Shown: positions 1 to 9,043, numbered from the stretch's first letter. The stretch: 21,342 nucleotides of DNA from CAZKDV01 sp964551645 (GCA_964551645.1 CAZKDV010000036.1:1-21342); one strand, 5' to 3'. Notes: generated from the sequence alone by a model not told the origin. Numbers and translations: made by a program.

Positions 1-1549
1 TTGGGTTTATGCTGAAACTGGCACTACTCCAAACTGCACTAATGAAAGTAGTTTTGTAGTGAATATAAATCAATCGCCATTTGTTGACTTGGGTAACGAC
101 ACGCATATATGTAGCGGAGATATATTAATACTTGATGCAGGAGAAGGTCATTCATCTTATCAATGGTCGGATAATAGCAACAATCAAACCATTGAAATCT
201 CAAGTGGTGGCACATATACTATTACTGTAACCAATGAATTTGGATGTACGGCTGTGGACGAGATTAATATTGCAATGCACGAAACACCGGATACAAAAAT
301 TTTAACATCAGTACCATTCTGTGCCAACGACAATATAGTTCAGTTTGAAGCAGCTACAAATGGTGGAACTTGGTCAGGAAAAGGCATTACAGACAAAGGA
401 TTATTTGACCCAGAAGTAGCTGGAGCAGGCTTGCATACCATAACATATACAATTTCAGGTATATGCCAAAGTACAGATACTGTTGAAATTCTTGTTTATG
501 ACATTCCAAATATACCTATTGCAAACAACTTTGCATTATGTAGTGGAGAAATAACTACTTTAGACGCTGGCAGCGGATTCATTAGTTATTTATGGTCAAC
601 AGAAGAAACAACACAAACTATTGAAGTTGAAATACAGAATACTTATACGGTAACTGTTACTGATGAAAACGGCTGTTCAAATACTGCAAGTATGCACTTA
701 TGGGTAAATACAAGTTTTGATGCTACAATTACTACAACTAAATTAGACTATTGTATTAATATTCACCCATTTCTCTTTACTGCTGTTGACCCAGGTGGTG
801 TTTGGTCAGGAAATGGAACTAGCGCAAACGGCTCATTTAATCCAAAAATTGCAGGAATAGGAACACACGAAATAATATACTATATTGCCGGAGAATGTGG
901 CGGAAGCGATACAATTTATGTTTCCGTATTTGAAATAGAAATCAATAATATAGAAGAAACTATTTGCAAAGGAGATTCTTTCTTTTTTGACAATCAATAT
1001 TTAACTATGGAAGGAGAATACCAAGCATTATATCAATCAATGTATAATTGTGATTCTATTGTGATTTTATCATTATATGTAACAAGTATAGATACAGAAG
1101 TTATTCAAGATGAAAATATACTAAGAGCACAAAATGAAAATGCTACATATCAATGGATTGATTGCTCAAATAATCAAGAAATTGTAGGAGAAACAAATCA
1201 TATATTTGAAGCAAAAGAAAATGGGGAATATGCAGTTATTATTTATGAAAATTCTTGCGTTGATACCTCTGATTGTTTCACGGTTTCTACTATTAGCATT
1301 GAAGAATTAATTGAACATCAAACTGAATTTATATATCCTAATCCAAATAATGGTCTATTTGAATTAGTAAGCAACTCATACCTATATATGACAATAACAG
1401 ATGTTATTGGAGATGTAATAATTGAGACATATATAGATAAAAACAAAACTTCAATTGATATTAGTCAATACCCTACAGGCGTTTATTTTGTAAAATTGAC
1501 TAAAAAAATAACTAATGAAATATCAATTATTAAAGTAATTAAACAATAA
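1..1549 (+). CDS. T9SS-secreted repeat-domain surface protein (5' partial)
   Basis: The reading frame is open from base 2 (WVYAETGTTPNC...) to the stop at 1547-1549, so the gene begins before the window; the internal GTG at 59 is not a real start. The visible part alternates two domain types of about 70 residues: type B (LGND..ICSGD..LDAGEGH..Y.W....GTYTITV) and type A (..YC.N....GG.WSG.G....G.F.P..AG.GTH.I.Y.I.G.C), in the order B-A-B-A. Each has two conserved Cys, probably forming a disulfide. A module with YQWIDC and SCVDTSDC follows, and then a C-terminal T9SS type A sorting domain of about 75 residues (FIYPNPNNG ... TGVYFVKL ... IIKVIKQ). The family is exported through the outer membrane and anchored or released; adhesin or surface-layer use is inference. 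It is a paralogue of the next gene. Confidence 0.88.
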   Translation, partial: WVYAETGTTPNCTNESSFVVNINQSPFVDLGNDTHICSGDILILDAGEGHSSYQWSDNSNNQTIEISSGGTYTITVTNEFGCTAVDEINIAMHETPDTKILTSVPFCANDNIVQFEAATNGGTWSGKGITDKGLFDPEVAGAGLHTITYTISGICQSTDTVEILVYDIPNIPIANNFALCSGEITTLDAGSGFISYLWSTEETTQTIEVEIQNTYTVTVTDENGCSNTASMHLWVNTSFDATITTTKLDYCINIHPFLFTAVDPGGVWSGNGTSANGSFNPKIAGIGTHEIIYYIAGECGGSDTIYVSVFEIEINNIEETICKGDSFFFDNQYLTMEGEYQALYQSMYNCDSIVILSLYVTSIDTEVIQDENILRAQNENATYQWIDCSNNQEIVGETNHIFEAKENGEYAVIIYENSCVDTSDCFTVSTISIEELIEHQTEFIYPNPNNGLFELVSNSYLYMTITDVIGDVIIETYIDKNKTSIDISQYPTGVYFVKLTKKITNEISIIKVIKQ

Positions 1550-1555
1550 TTAATG

Positions 1556-1563
1556 TAATTTTG
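1556..1563 (+). promoter_or_regulatory. Promoter -7 box for the 912-residue T9SS protein
   Basis: TAATTTTG followed by CAA matches the Bacteroidota sigma-ABfr -7 consensus TAnnTTTG. It lies 7 bp after the stop of the preceding paralogue and 43 bp before the ATG at 1607, so the second paralogue can be transcribed independently. No good TTTG -33 box is obvious. Confidence 0.6.
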
Positions 1564-1606
1564 CAATAATTTAGAGTAACATTTTAATCAATTAACATTT
1601 AGTATT

Positions 1607-4345
1607 ATGAAAAAAAATCTAATTTTTGGTGTATTTGTGATAATGCTTTACACCTTATTTAATTTCAGCTATGGAATTAACAACAACAATATTTATACTG
1701 AGCAATCAGTAAAATATAATGTTGCTAATAAACAAGCTATCATACCATTTTCTTCCCATTCTATTAATAAAACTGATGCTATATTAGCAGATGATCCTGA
1801 AGATGTTATAACTATTAAAGTTAAAGGCAATGATAGAGAAGACGAGTGTTATGTTTTATATAAAGCAGACGCATCTGATGACTATGATTTTGACTATGAT
1901 GCTGTGAAATTCCCCGGAGTTTATGAAGCACCACAGATATATACCGAAAAAACGACATCAGACGGTTGGGTTATGCAACTTACAGCACAAGGACTAAACA
2001 ATATTAACAAAATAAATGGCTTAATCGTTTATTTATCAGTTGGTTTAGAAATGGAATGTACTATTAGCATAAAACACACTATGGTGCAATCTTTTAGTCC
2101 AGTTTTAAGAGATAGACTATTAGATGTTATTATTAATCCCGGAGATAATTATGTATTTACCGCTTCTCCAAATGATGACAAAGATAGATTTGAAATAATA
2201 GATGCACAAGGAGGAAATTGTGATGCAAGCATTACTACAACTGAAGTCAACTATTGTACAAATCACGGAGTTGTTCAATTTACCGCAGTTGATGGTGGGG
2301 GTACTTGGTCAGGAGAAGGAATTAGCGCAAATGGACTTTTCAATCCTGCAACAGCCACAACAGGGACACACACTATTACATATACAATTCCCGGTGCTTG
2401 CAATACGCAAGATCAAATAACAATAAATGTTTTTCAAGCCCCTTCAGTTAATTTGGGCAAAGATTTAGAATTTTGTGAGGGAGAATCAAATATTTTAGAT
2501 GCTGGAGAAGGATTTGCTTCTTATGAATGGAATCCAACTGGAAATACTCAAATAATTACAGTTACAACAGCAGGAACATACTCTGTAACAGTTACAGACG
2601 ATAACAATTGTCAAGCAAATGCATCTGTTAAAGTTACTTTTATTCCTAAAGCTGATGCTACTATAACAACATCTAAATTAACATACTGTCAAAATGAAAG
2701 CCCAGTGTTATTTACTACCAAACAAAGTGATGGCACATGGTCAGGCTCAGGTATAAATTTTGTAGGACTGTTTTCACCCGAAAGTGCAGGACCCGGAACT
2801 CATACAATAACTTATACTATTCCCGGAAATTGCGGAGATTCAAAATCAGTTGAAGTAACAGTATATTCTGCCCCAACGATTAATTTAGGAAGCGACCAAA
2901 CCATCTGTGAAGGTGAAGAAGTTATTTTAGATGCCGGAAAAGGTCATACAACCTATGCTTGGAGTCCATCTGGAGACACTCAAACAAAAGTGGTTACACA
3001 AACTGGACAATACTCTGTAACAGTTACATCAGATAATGGATGTAAAGATTCTGACGAAATATTTATTACTGTAATGGAAACAGCTGATGCTACAATCACT
3101 ACTACAAAATTAGATTATTGTAGCAATGACGGACCTACCCTATTTACTACACTACAAGCAGGCGGAACTTGGCAAGGAAATGGCATTAGTAAATTAGGAC
3201 TTTTTGATCCAGCAATTGCAGGAATTGGCACACACACCATAACTTACAGTTTTTTAGGAAATTGTGGAGACTCTAAATCTGTAGAAGTAACAGTAAACGA
3301 AGCTCCAAGTGTATATTTAGGTAAAGACCAAACAATTTGTGAAGGTGAAGAAATTATTTTAGATGCAGGAGAAGGATTTGATACATACACTTGGCTACCC
3401 CAGGGAAATGAACAAACAAACACAGTAACAGAAAGCGGAACTTATTCGGTAACAGTATCATTAAATAACTGTTACGCCAGCGATAACATTACTCTAACTT
3501 TTACAGAAGCTGCCGATGCAAGCATCACCACTACTGATTTAACATATTGCTCTAATGACGAACCCATTCAATTAGAAACAGTACAAAGCGGCGGCTATTG
3601 GTCAGGAAACGGCATTAACGAAACTGGTGTTTTCAATCCTGCAGAAGCTAATGTTGGCATGCACTTAATAACATACACCATTGAAGGCAACTGCGGCGAT
3701 CAAAAGTCTGTTGCTATCACAGTTAATGAAGCATTTGTTGATGAATTAATAGTTAATATTTGTAAAGGCGAAGTGTATGAGTTTGACGAAATAGAAATAT
3801 ATGAAACTGGCACATACACTATCGAAAACCAAAACATTCATGGTTGCGACTCTATTCACATTGTACACTTATTTGTTGACACTATAGATGTTAGCGTTAC
3901 TCAATACTTCAATGTGCTTACTGCAAACAACGAAAATGCTAGTGCATATCAATGGATTGATTGCAATACACAATCTGAAATTGAAGGAGCAACTGAACAA
4001 GTGTTTATAGCCGAAGAAGTTGGAGATTACGCAGTAATAGTTACCGAAGAAAATTGTACCGATATTTCAGAATGCTACCCAGTTATAACTGTTGGTACTT
4101 CTGAAATTACTGAAGATGTTTCATTACAAATTTTCCCTAATCCAGTTGCTGATAAACTTTTTATAAAAACTAATAATCATGTTTCTATTTCAATTAAAAA
4201 CATTATTGGAAGCACATTATTTTCTGCCTCTTATGGAATAGGAACACACCAAATTGATGTAAGTTTACTGCCAAATGGAATTTATTTTATTGAAAGCAGC
4301 AATAATTCTATAACTAAAACAACTAGAAAGTTTATAAAACACTAA
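1607..4345 (+). CDS. T9SS-secreted protein with seven alternating Cys-containing beta domains
   Basis: This 912-residue protein starts with a signal peptide (MKKNLIFGVFVIMLYTLF..., likely cleaved near residue 23). Residues about 60-203 form a unique domain ending in NYVFTASPNDDKDRF, a pattern I associate with Bacteroidota surface proteins. Seven domains follow: A 206-278, B 279-348, A 350-422, B 424-493, A 494-566, B 568-636, A 637-709. Type A carries GGTWSGxGI...GTHTITYTIPGNCGDSK; type B carries ICEGEExILDAGEG...GTYSVTVT. Residues 710-830 match the C-terminal module of the upstream paralogue (YQWIDC...CTDISEC). A T9SS sorting domain occupies about 838-912 (IFPNPVADK...LPNGIYFIE...KFIKH). Role in adhesion or in the cell-surface matrix is inferred; there is no catalytic motif. 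A hairpin terminator follows. Confidence 0.9.
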   Translation: MKKNLIFGVFVIMLYTLFNFSYGINNNNIYTEQSVKYNVANKQAIIPFSSHSINKTDAILADDPEDVITIKVKGNDREDECYVLYKADASDDYDFDYDAVKFPGVYEAPQIYTEKTTSDGWVMQLTAQGLNNINKINGLIVYLSVGLEMECTISIKHTMVQSFSPVLRDRLLDVIINPGDNYVFTASPNDDKDRFEIIDAQGGNCDASITTTEVNYCTNHGVVQFTAVDGGGTWSGEGISANGLFNPATATTGTHTITYTIPGACNTQDQITINVFQAPSVNLGKDLEFCEGESNILDAGEGFASYEWNPTGNTQIITVTTAGTYSVTVTDDNNCQANASVKVTFIPKADATITTSKLTYCQNESPVLFTTKQSDGTWSGSGINFVGLFSPESAGPGTHTITYTIPGNCGDSKSVEVTVYSAPTINLGSDQTICEGEEVILDAGKGHTTYAWSPSGDTQTKVVTQTGQYSVTVTSDNGCKDSDEIFITVMETADATITTTKLDYCSNDGPTLFTTLQAGGTWQGNGISKLGLFDPAIAGIGTHTITYSFLGNCGDSKSVEVTVNEAPSVYLGKDQTICEGEEIILDAGEGFDTYTWLPQGNEQTNTVTESGTYSVTVSLNNCYASDNITLTFTEAADASITTTDLTYCSNDEPIQLETVQSGGYWSGNGINETGVFNPAEANVGMHLITYTIEGNCGDQKSVAITVNEAFVDELIVNICKGEVYEFDEIEIYETGTYTIENQNIHGCDSIHIVHLFVDTIDVSVTQYFNVLTANNENASAYQWIDCNTQSEIEGATEQVFIAEEVGDYAVIVTEENCTDISECYPVITVGTSEITEDVSLQIFPNPVADKLFIKTNNHVSISIKNIIGSTLFSASYGIGTHQIDVSLLPNGIYFIESSNNSITKTTRKFIKH

Positions 4346-4370
4346 TAATTAAACTAATAACTAATCTATA

Positions 4371-4411
4371 AAAAAACTCTTAGTGTAGCAAAATTGCACT
4401 AAGAGTTTTTT
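4371..4411. terminator. Bidirectional intrinsic terminator between convergent units
   Basis: A perfect 15-bp inverted repeat (4371-4385 with 4397-4411; core ACTCTTAGTG / CACTAAGAGT) has an 11-nt loop. Six A start the left arm and six T end the right arm, so it can terminate both the plus-strand surface-protein gene ending at 4345 and the minus-strand operon ending at 4452. Confidence 0.9.
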
Positions 4412-4451
4412 GTTTATAAAACACAAGTAAAAATTCAATTTAATCAAAAAA

Positions 4452-4916
4452 TTAATCCAAATTTAAGTTGGAAAGACTTTCCTTAAACTTTTCCAAAGCA
4501 ATTTTATCACTCACAAAAGTTAATTCTTTTTCATGAAGTTCTTCAATGTTAATCCATCTATGCCTTATTGCACCATCTACTAATTCGTGAAAATCATAAC
4601 GATAATTTGACAAATCTAATTTAGAATAATCGGCAAGTTCAACAATATAATATATCGGAATTACTTGAGTTGATGGCATAAAAACCGATACAATAAAATC
4701 CTCATAAGTGAAAAAATGCTCAGCTTTTACAATATCAGTATTTAATTCTTCTTTAATTTCTCTTTTCAAACAATCAAGCACACCTTCAGCAGGTTCAAGT
4801 CTACCACCCGGAAACTTAGTCATAGGCGTATCAAACCAAAATTCATCTGACAATAATATTTGGTCTTCCTTAACTATTATCGCATATACTCTTACCGCAA
4901 TTTTTTCAATTTTCAT
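4452..4916 (-). CDS. Nudix (NUDIX) hydrolase
   Basis: A 154-residue protein reading from MKIEKIAVRVYAIIV. The frame is open 47 codons further upstream, but that extension lies inside the mnmD coding sequence; the ATG at 4916, 10 bp after the mnmD stop, gives the normal Nudix N-terminus. The Nudix box GX5EX7REUXEEXGU is seen at residues 38-59 (GRLEPAE...REIKEEL) with all metal-binding Glu present, but the usual Gly near its end is Asn59. The family hydrolyses nucleoside diphosphates linked to another moiety and needs Mg2+; the substrate cannot be told from sequence. It is the last gene of a four-gene minus-strand unit with trmD and mnmD, so a link to nucleotide or RNA metabolism is possible but inferred. 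Confidence 0.9.
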   Translation of the reverse strand: MKIEKIAVRVYAIIVKEDQILLSDEFWFDTPMTKFPGGRLEPAEGVLDCLKREIKEELNTDIVKAEHFFTYEDFIVSVFMPSTQVIPIYYIVELADYSKLDLSNYRYDFHELVDGAIRHRWINIEELHEKELTFVSDKIALEKFKESLSNLNLD

Positions 4917-4926
4917 ATTTATGATT

Positions 4927-5643
4927 TTAATGATGATGTGAACAACTGCCACAATCCTTTTTACATTCGGCAATATGTATAATTTTTGTAGCTCGCGTAA
5001 TTTCTCTTTTACCTGCAGGTCCCGGTATCTTATCAACACAAAAGCCTGCCTCAACAAGTGCTTTTCTAACTTCTGAATTTGTGCTATAAGTCATTAATAT
5101 TCCATTCACATTTAAGGAATGAAAAATTTTGACGAAAATATCTTTAGTCCACAAATCCTGATGTGTTGATGGTTTGAATGGATCAAAATATACAATATCA
5201 AAAATTGATGTTTGCAAATGCACTTCTTGCAATGGTGCATTAATTACATTAAGAATAAAATTATCCGATATGTAATGCGGATAATCAAAAGGCAAAATGT
5301 GCATCTGATGAAACGAATATCTAATATTGTCATCTTTGAAAAAGTCGGAATAATTTAAGGATTTAATCGTTTCTAAGTCTAATTTGTGCGGTTCTATTCC
5401 TATATAGTTTATCTTAATATTGTTTTGATTTGCGTGATTAAATGTACAAAGTGCATTTAAACCTGTTCCAAAACCAACTTCTAAAACATTAATAAACTTG
5501 CCTTCAACTTGTTTCAATCCATTTTCAATAAAAATGTGATGTGCTTCTTGTATGGCTCCATTGGTCGAATGGTAATGATCTTGATATTGTTCTGAATAAA
5601 TTGTATTCGAACCGTCTTCTGTTGTAGTTATTTTTAATGACAT
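4927..5643 (-). CDS. mnmD: tRNA 5-methylaminomethyl-2-thiouridine(34) methyltransferase, standalone MnmD
   Basis: This 238-residue protein matches the MnmC2/MnmD (DUF752) family, which uses S-adenosylmethionine to methylate the aminomethyl group at wobble U34 of tRNA. Visible signatures are the SAM-binding loop VLEVGFGTGLNAL (residues 53-65), the acidic ribose-contact segment IGIEPHKLDLETIKSLNY (81-98), the YFDPFKPSTHQDLWT motif (152-166, where the family typically has DAFxP...LWT), and the end motif PGPAGKREITRATK (207-220). The FAD oxidase half found in E. coli MnmC is absent, as is usual for standalone MnmD. An odd 14-residue tail contains Cys227, Cys231, Cys234 and three terminal His, resembling a metal site. 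The start is 3 bp after the stop of the upstream lipoprotein gene, indicating an operon. Confidence 0.92.
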   Translation of the reverse strand: MSLKITTTEDGSNTIYSEQYQDHYHSTNGAIQEAHHIFIENGLKQVEGKFINVLEVGFGTGLNALCTFNHANQNNIKINYIGIEPHKLDLETIKSLNYSDFFKDDNIRYSFHQMHILPFDYPHYISDNFILNVINAPLQEVHLQTSIFDIVYFDPFKPSTHQDLWTKDIFVKIFHSLNVNGILMTYSTNSEVRKALVEAGFCVDKIPGPAGKREITRATKIIHIAECKKDCGSCSHHH

Positions 5644-5646
5644 AAT

Positions 5647-6817
5647 CTATTTATTATAAAGTATATGAATATTTTTAATTGGATGCTGAAATTGGATTTG
5701 GTTAATATTTTGTTGTCCGAAAATTGTAAAGGAATATAATTTCTTATTGATTGCGTAGTAACACACTTTCATAGAAACATCATACTCTAATTTTCCNNNN
5801 NNNNNNNNNNNNNNNNNNNNNNNNNNNNNNNNNNNNNNNNNNNNNNNNNNNNNNNNNNNNNNNNNNNNNNNNNNNNNNNNNNNNNNNNNNNNNNNNTAAA
5901 TGCTGCATTTTGTGATACGACTCTTTGTAAAAAACATTTATTGACGATTTATTGCCTAAATAATATAACGCATTAACGAGTAAATATTGTCTGTTTTGTT
6001 TTTTATCAATATGAAGTAAAAAATGCTTTGGAATCATTTCTGCAATTTGAAAAACAGAGCTAAGAGTTCCATTGGGAGAGTATGCCTTAACGATGCGTTC
6101 TGTCAATCCTACCATTAATTCTTTTCCGTCAAAATATATATTTTCATAATATGCAAAAGGAGGATTTTGTATTGCATCTACTTTCCATTTCAAAGAATTA
6201 TCATGTAAACTATAAGCAGCTAATGGACCTGTGTTTTTTCCGCAAATAAACAATAAAGCATGTTCGGAACTTATAGCAGAACCTGAGTAATCTGTATAAA
6301 CTGAAGAAATTTGTGTAAATATTGAATCAATTTTGTGTATTTCAATAATTTTATCCGATACTTCGCTTACAATAATAACAGCAAGGCTTTGCAATTCAAG
6401 CTCGCCTATATATATTTTCACATAATTGCTGGAGTAATTGGCAACATTATCCCAAACTTGAGCAAATAGGTAATAAAAACCTGTTTTTACATATTTATTA
6501 TCAATTTCAATAAAACCTTCTATATTTTCTGTTTTTTGTTTAAGACTATGTAAATTGACAAGCGACACTAATTGCATCTTTTCGTTGACAATACTTATTT
6601 TACACTCTTTCAGTATGTTTTCAGAAGATAAAGAGACTTTATAAAAAACCGAATCCGCATATTGCCAATTTGAATTTTCGTAAGGAGAAATAATATTTAT
6701 TTCTGCTAATGCAACTTCCGGTTTCTTACAAGATACAAAACTTGAAATTACCAATACAAGTATAATTAAATGAGTTTTTAACGACAAAAAGAAATTTTGT
6801 ACATCAATTTTCATCAT
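5647..6817 (-). CDS. Lipoprotein, unknown function, interrupted by assembly gap
   Basis: The N-terminal 307 residues read from the ATG at 6817 to 5897. They have a lipoprotein signal peptide with lipobox SSFVSC (Cys30), a segment resembling a bacterial Ig-like domain (ISPYENSNWQYADS..., about 41-140), and a later region with propeller-like patches (LLFICGKNTGPLAAYSLHDN, then LKWKVDA). After the 100-N gap another frame gives 49 residues ending ...IHILYNK and a TAG stop at 5647-5649. I read both parts as one gene: 100 is not a multiple of three, so the frame change is a product of the arbitrary gap length. The start overlaps the trmD stop by 14 bp (a second ATG at 6814 is possible), suggesting translational coupling. 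A beta-propeller fold is inference; no catalytic motif is seen. Confidence 0.75.
5797..5896. other. Assembly gap, 100 N
   Basis: Exactly 100 N inside the lipoprotein gene. The round length and the frame mismatch across it show a scaffold gap of unknown true size. Confidence 0.98.
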
Positions 6818-7484
6818 ACAAATCGGGTCTTCTTTTTTTAGTCCGTTTTACTGCTTGTTCCAATCTCCATTCATCAATTTTTTTCTGGTCGCCACTCAGC
6901 AAAATGTCGGGAACATTTTTGCCTCGAAATGATGATGGTCTTGTATAAACAGGCGGTGCAAGCAAATCAGTTTGAAACGAATCACTCAAAGCAGAGGTTT
7001 CATCACTCAACACACCCGGTATTAGTCGCACTATGGCATCAGTCAATACCATGGCAGGAATTTCGCCACCCGACAAAACATAATCTCCAATAGATATTTC
7101 ACGAGTTACCCAATATTCTCTAATTCTCTCGTCAATGCCTTTATAATGACCACATAACAAAATAATATTTTGCTTAAGTGTTAATTCATTAACAGTAGAT
7201 TGTTTTAATTTTTCACCATCTGGAGTTAAAAATATAATTTCGTCAATTATATTTTTCTGCCGTATATGCTCAATGGCATTAACAATAGGTTCAAGCATCA
7301 TCACCATGCCTGCTCCTCCCCCATATTGATAATCATCAACCGATTTTTGCTTGTGTGTGCTAAAGTCGCGAATATTATAAACATCAATTTTGACAAAATT
7401 TCTTGCTTTGGCGCGTTTAATTATGCTACAATCAAACACTTGCTGAAACATTTCAGGAAAAATTGTTAAAATATGTATATGCAT
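6804..7484 (-). CDS. trmD: tRNA (guanine37-N1)-methyltransferase TrmD
   Basis: The 226-residue protein methylates N1 of G37 next to the anticodon using SAM, which prevents +1 frameshifting. The SPOUT trefoil-knot signatures are intact: LTIFPEMF near the N-terminus, YGGGAGM (54-60), LLCGHYKGIDERI (109-121), ISIGDYVLSGGEIPAMVLTD (130-149), and LLAPPVYTRP. Arg153 and Asp168 correspond by position to the catalytic Arg154/Asp169 pair of E. coli TrmD. I chose the ATG at 7484 over an upstream in-frame TTG at 7508, because the TTG lies inside the promoter -7 box and residue 1 then matches the family N-terminus. It heads the operon with the lipoprotein, mnmD and the Nudix gene rather than the rpsP-rimM-rplS context known from many bacteria. 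Confidence 0.97.
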   Translation of the reverse strand: MHIHILTIFPEMFQQVFDCSIIKRAKARNFVKIDVYNIRDFSTHKQKSVDDYQYGGGAGMVMMLEPIVNAIEHIRQKNIIDEIIFLTPDGEKLKQSTVNELTLKQNIILLCGHYKGIDERIREYWVTREISIGDYVLSGGEIPAMVLTDAIVRLIPGVLSDETSALSDSFQTDLLAPPVYTRPSSFRGKNVPDILLSGDQKKIDEWRLEQAVKRTKKRRPDLYDEN

Positions 7485-7505
7485 CGCTATTTCTGACAAA
7501 GTATG

Positions 7506-7513
7506 CAAAATTA
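7506..7513 (-). promoter_or_regulatory. Promoter -7 box of the trmD operon
   Basis: On the minus strand the sequence reads TAATTTTGCAT, matching TAnnTTTG, 21 bp upstream of the trmD ATG at 7484. It supports that start codon. The divergent fumC promoter lies about 110 bp away. Confidence 0.65.
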
Positions 7514-7618
7514 CACAATTTTATCAACAGTTTTCATTTATAAAAACATACAAATACACAGTTATACTATTGATAATATGTCTATTATAAAATCACAATA
7601 CAATTAATTTTAATTTTA

Positions 7619-7626
7619 TATATTTG
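7619..7626 (+). promoter_or_regulatory. Promoter -7 box of fumC
   Basis: TATATTTG matches TAnnTTTG and ends 34 bp before the fumC ATG. It lacks the CA that follows the box at most other promoters here, and no clear -33 TTTG is seen. Confidence 0.5.
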
Positions 7627-7660
7627 AAGGATTTTATTTTTAAAACTAACATCATATTTT

Positions 7661-9043
7661 ATGCAATATCGTATTGAAAAAGACTCACTTGGCAATGTCG
7701 AAGTTCCTGTGGATAAATATTGGGGTGCTCAAACTCAAAGATCTTTAGAAAACTTTAAAATTGGAGAAATTCTAATGCCAACAGAAATTATAGAAGCAAT
7801 GGCAATTGTAAAGAAAGCAGCAGCATTGAGCAATAATGGACTAAATGTCTTATCGAAGGAAAAAACAGATATTATTGTCAAAGTTTGTGATGAAATCATT
7901 GCCGGAAAACTATCCGAACATTTTCCTTTGGTTGTTTGGCAAACCGGTAGTGGCACTCAAACAAATATGAATATCAATGAGGTAATAGCCAACAGGTCGC
8001 AAATACTACTCGGCAATAATCTTGGAGAAGGAAAAACATTTATCCACCCAAATGATGATGTAAACAAGTCTCAATCAACCAATGATGTGTTTCCAACGGC
8101 AATACACATTGCAACATATAAAATGATAGTAAAAAAAATGCTTCCATCCATTGAAGTGTTGAAAAATGGCTTAGCAGAAAAGTCAGATGAATTTAAGGAT
8201 ATAATAAAAACTGGCAGAACACATTTAATGGACGCTACTCCTTTAACACTTGGACAAGAATTTTCGGGTTTCGCAGCACAATTGGAGCATGGAATTAAAG
8301 CAATTAAAAACACATTAGCACACCTATCAGAATTAGCTATTGGAGGAACAGCCGTTGGTAGTGGCATTAATGCACCAGTCAATTATGACACTATGATGGC
8401 ATCAAAAATTGCTGAACTAACAGATTTGCCATTTATTAATGCACATAATAAATTTGAAGCAATTTCGACACAAGATGCACTTGTAGAAACATCGGGAGCA
8501 TTAAAAACACTTGCTGTTAGCCTAATGCACATTGCAAATAATATTCGATTGCTTAATTCTGGACCTCGTTGCGGAATTGGGGAAATAATTTTACCTACAA
8601 ATGAACCGGGTTCATCAATTATGCCGGGAAAAATCAATCCTACTCAAGCAGAAGCATTATCAATGGTTGCAGCTCAAGTAATAGGCAATGATACGGCTAT
8701 AAATATTGGTGGAATGAGCGGACATTTTCAACTCAACGCATTTATGCCTCTTATGGCTTACAATATGCTGTTTTCAATAAAAATTATTGCAGATGCATGT
8801 TTGTCTTTTCATAATAAATGTGTGGTCGGGATTAAACCAAATATTAATGTTATTTCAAACAATTTAGATAACTCCTTGATGCTTGCAACTGCCCTCAATA
8901 CGCATATAGGTTACGATAATGCTGCAAAAATTGCAAAAAAAGCTTATGAAGAAGGAAAAACACTAAAAGAAGCAGCTGTCGAAACCGGATTACTAACAGC
9001 TGAACAATTTGACGAATGGGTTAATCCTAACAAAATGATTTAA
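7661..9043 (+). CDS. fumC: Class II fumarate hydratase
   Basis: This 460-residue protein reversibly hydrates fumarate to L-malate in the cytoplasmic TCA cycle or reductive branch; class II enzymes are iron-independent homotetramers. The family signature GSSIMPGKINPTQ is at residues 317-329 and the TGRTHLMDATPLTLGQE segment at 184-200. His188 and Ser318 fall at the same numbers as the catalytic residues of E. coli FumC. Other hallmarks are the N-terminal EKDSLGNVEVPVDKYWGAQT, WQTGSGTQTNMNINEV, and NKSQSTNDVFPTA. The length is normal for the family. It is monocistronic or first in a plus-strand run and divergent from trmD. Confidence 0.97.
   Translation: MQYRIEKDSLGNVEVPVDKYWGAQTQRSLENFKIGEILMPTEIIEAMAIVKKAAALSNNGLNVLSKEKTDIIVKVCDEIIAGKLSEHFPLVVWQTGSGTQTNMNINEVIANRSQILLGNNLGEGKTFIHPNDDVNKSQSTNDVFPTAIHIATYKMIVKKMLPSIEVLKNGLAEKSDEFKDIIKTGRTHLMDATPLTLGQEFSGFAAQLEHGIKAIKNTLAHLSELAIGGTAVGSGINAPVNYDTMMASKIAELTDLPFINAHNKFEAISTQDALVETSGALKTLAVSLMHIANNIRLLNSGPRCGIGEIILPTNEPGSSIMPGKINPTQAEALSMVAAQVIGNDTAINIGGMSGHFQLNAFMPLMAYNMLFSIKIIADACLSFHNKCVVGIKPNINVISNNLDNSLMLATALNTHIGYDNAAKIAKKAYEEGKTLKEAAVETGLLTAEQFDEWVNPNKMI

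Noticed and set aside
59..61. GTG as start of the first gene
   Set aside because: The frame is open to the window edge and the sequence before it continues the beta-domain protein, so this is an internal codon.
1607..4345. Repeated DNA in the surface protein as a CRISPR array
   Set aside because: The repeats are about 210-430 bp, in frame, imperfect and encode domains; there is no short repeat-spacer pattern.
4930..4938. Three terminal His in MnmD as a cloning tag
   Set aside because: Only three His, in native genomic context with a Cys-rich segment before them and a native operon after them.
4917..5057. N-terminal extension of the Nudix protein to 5057
   Set aside because: Those 47 codons lie in the mnmD coding region in another frame and look nothing like a Nudix N-terminus; the ATG at 4916 fits better.
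7735..8637. Three minus-strand open frames inside fumC
   Set aside because: They are antisense shadows of a well-conserved enzyme gene and have no signals of their own.
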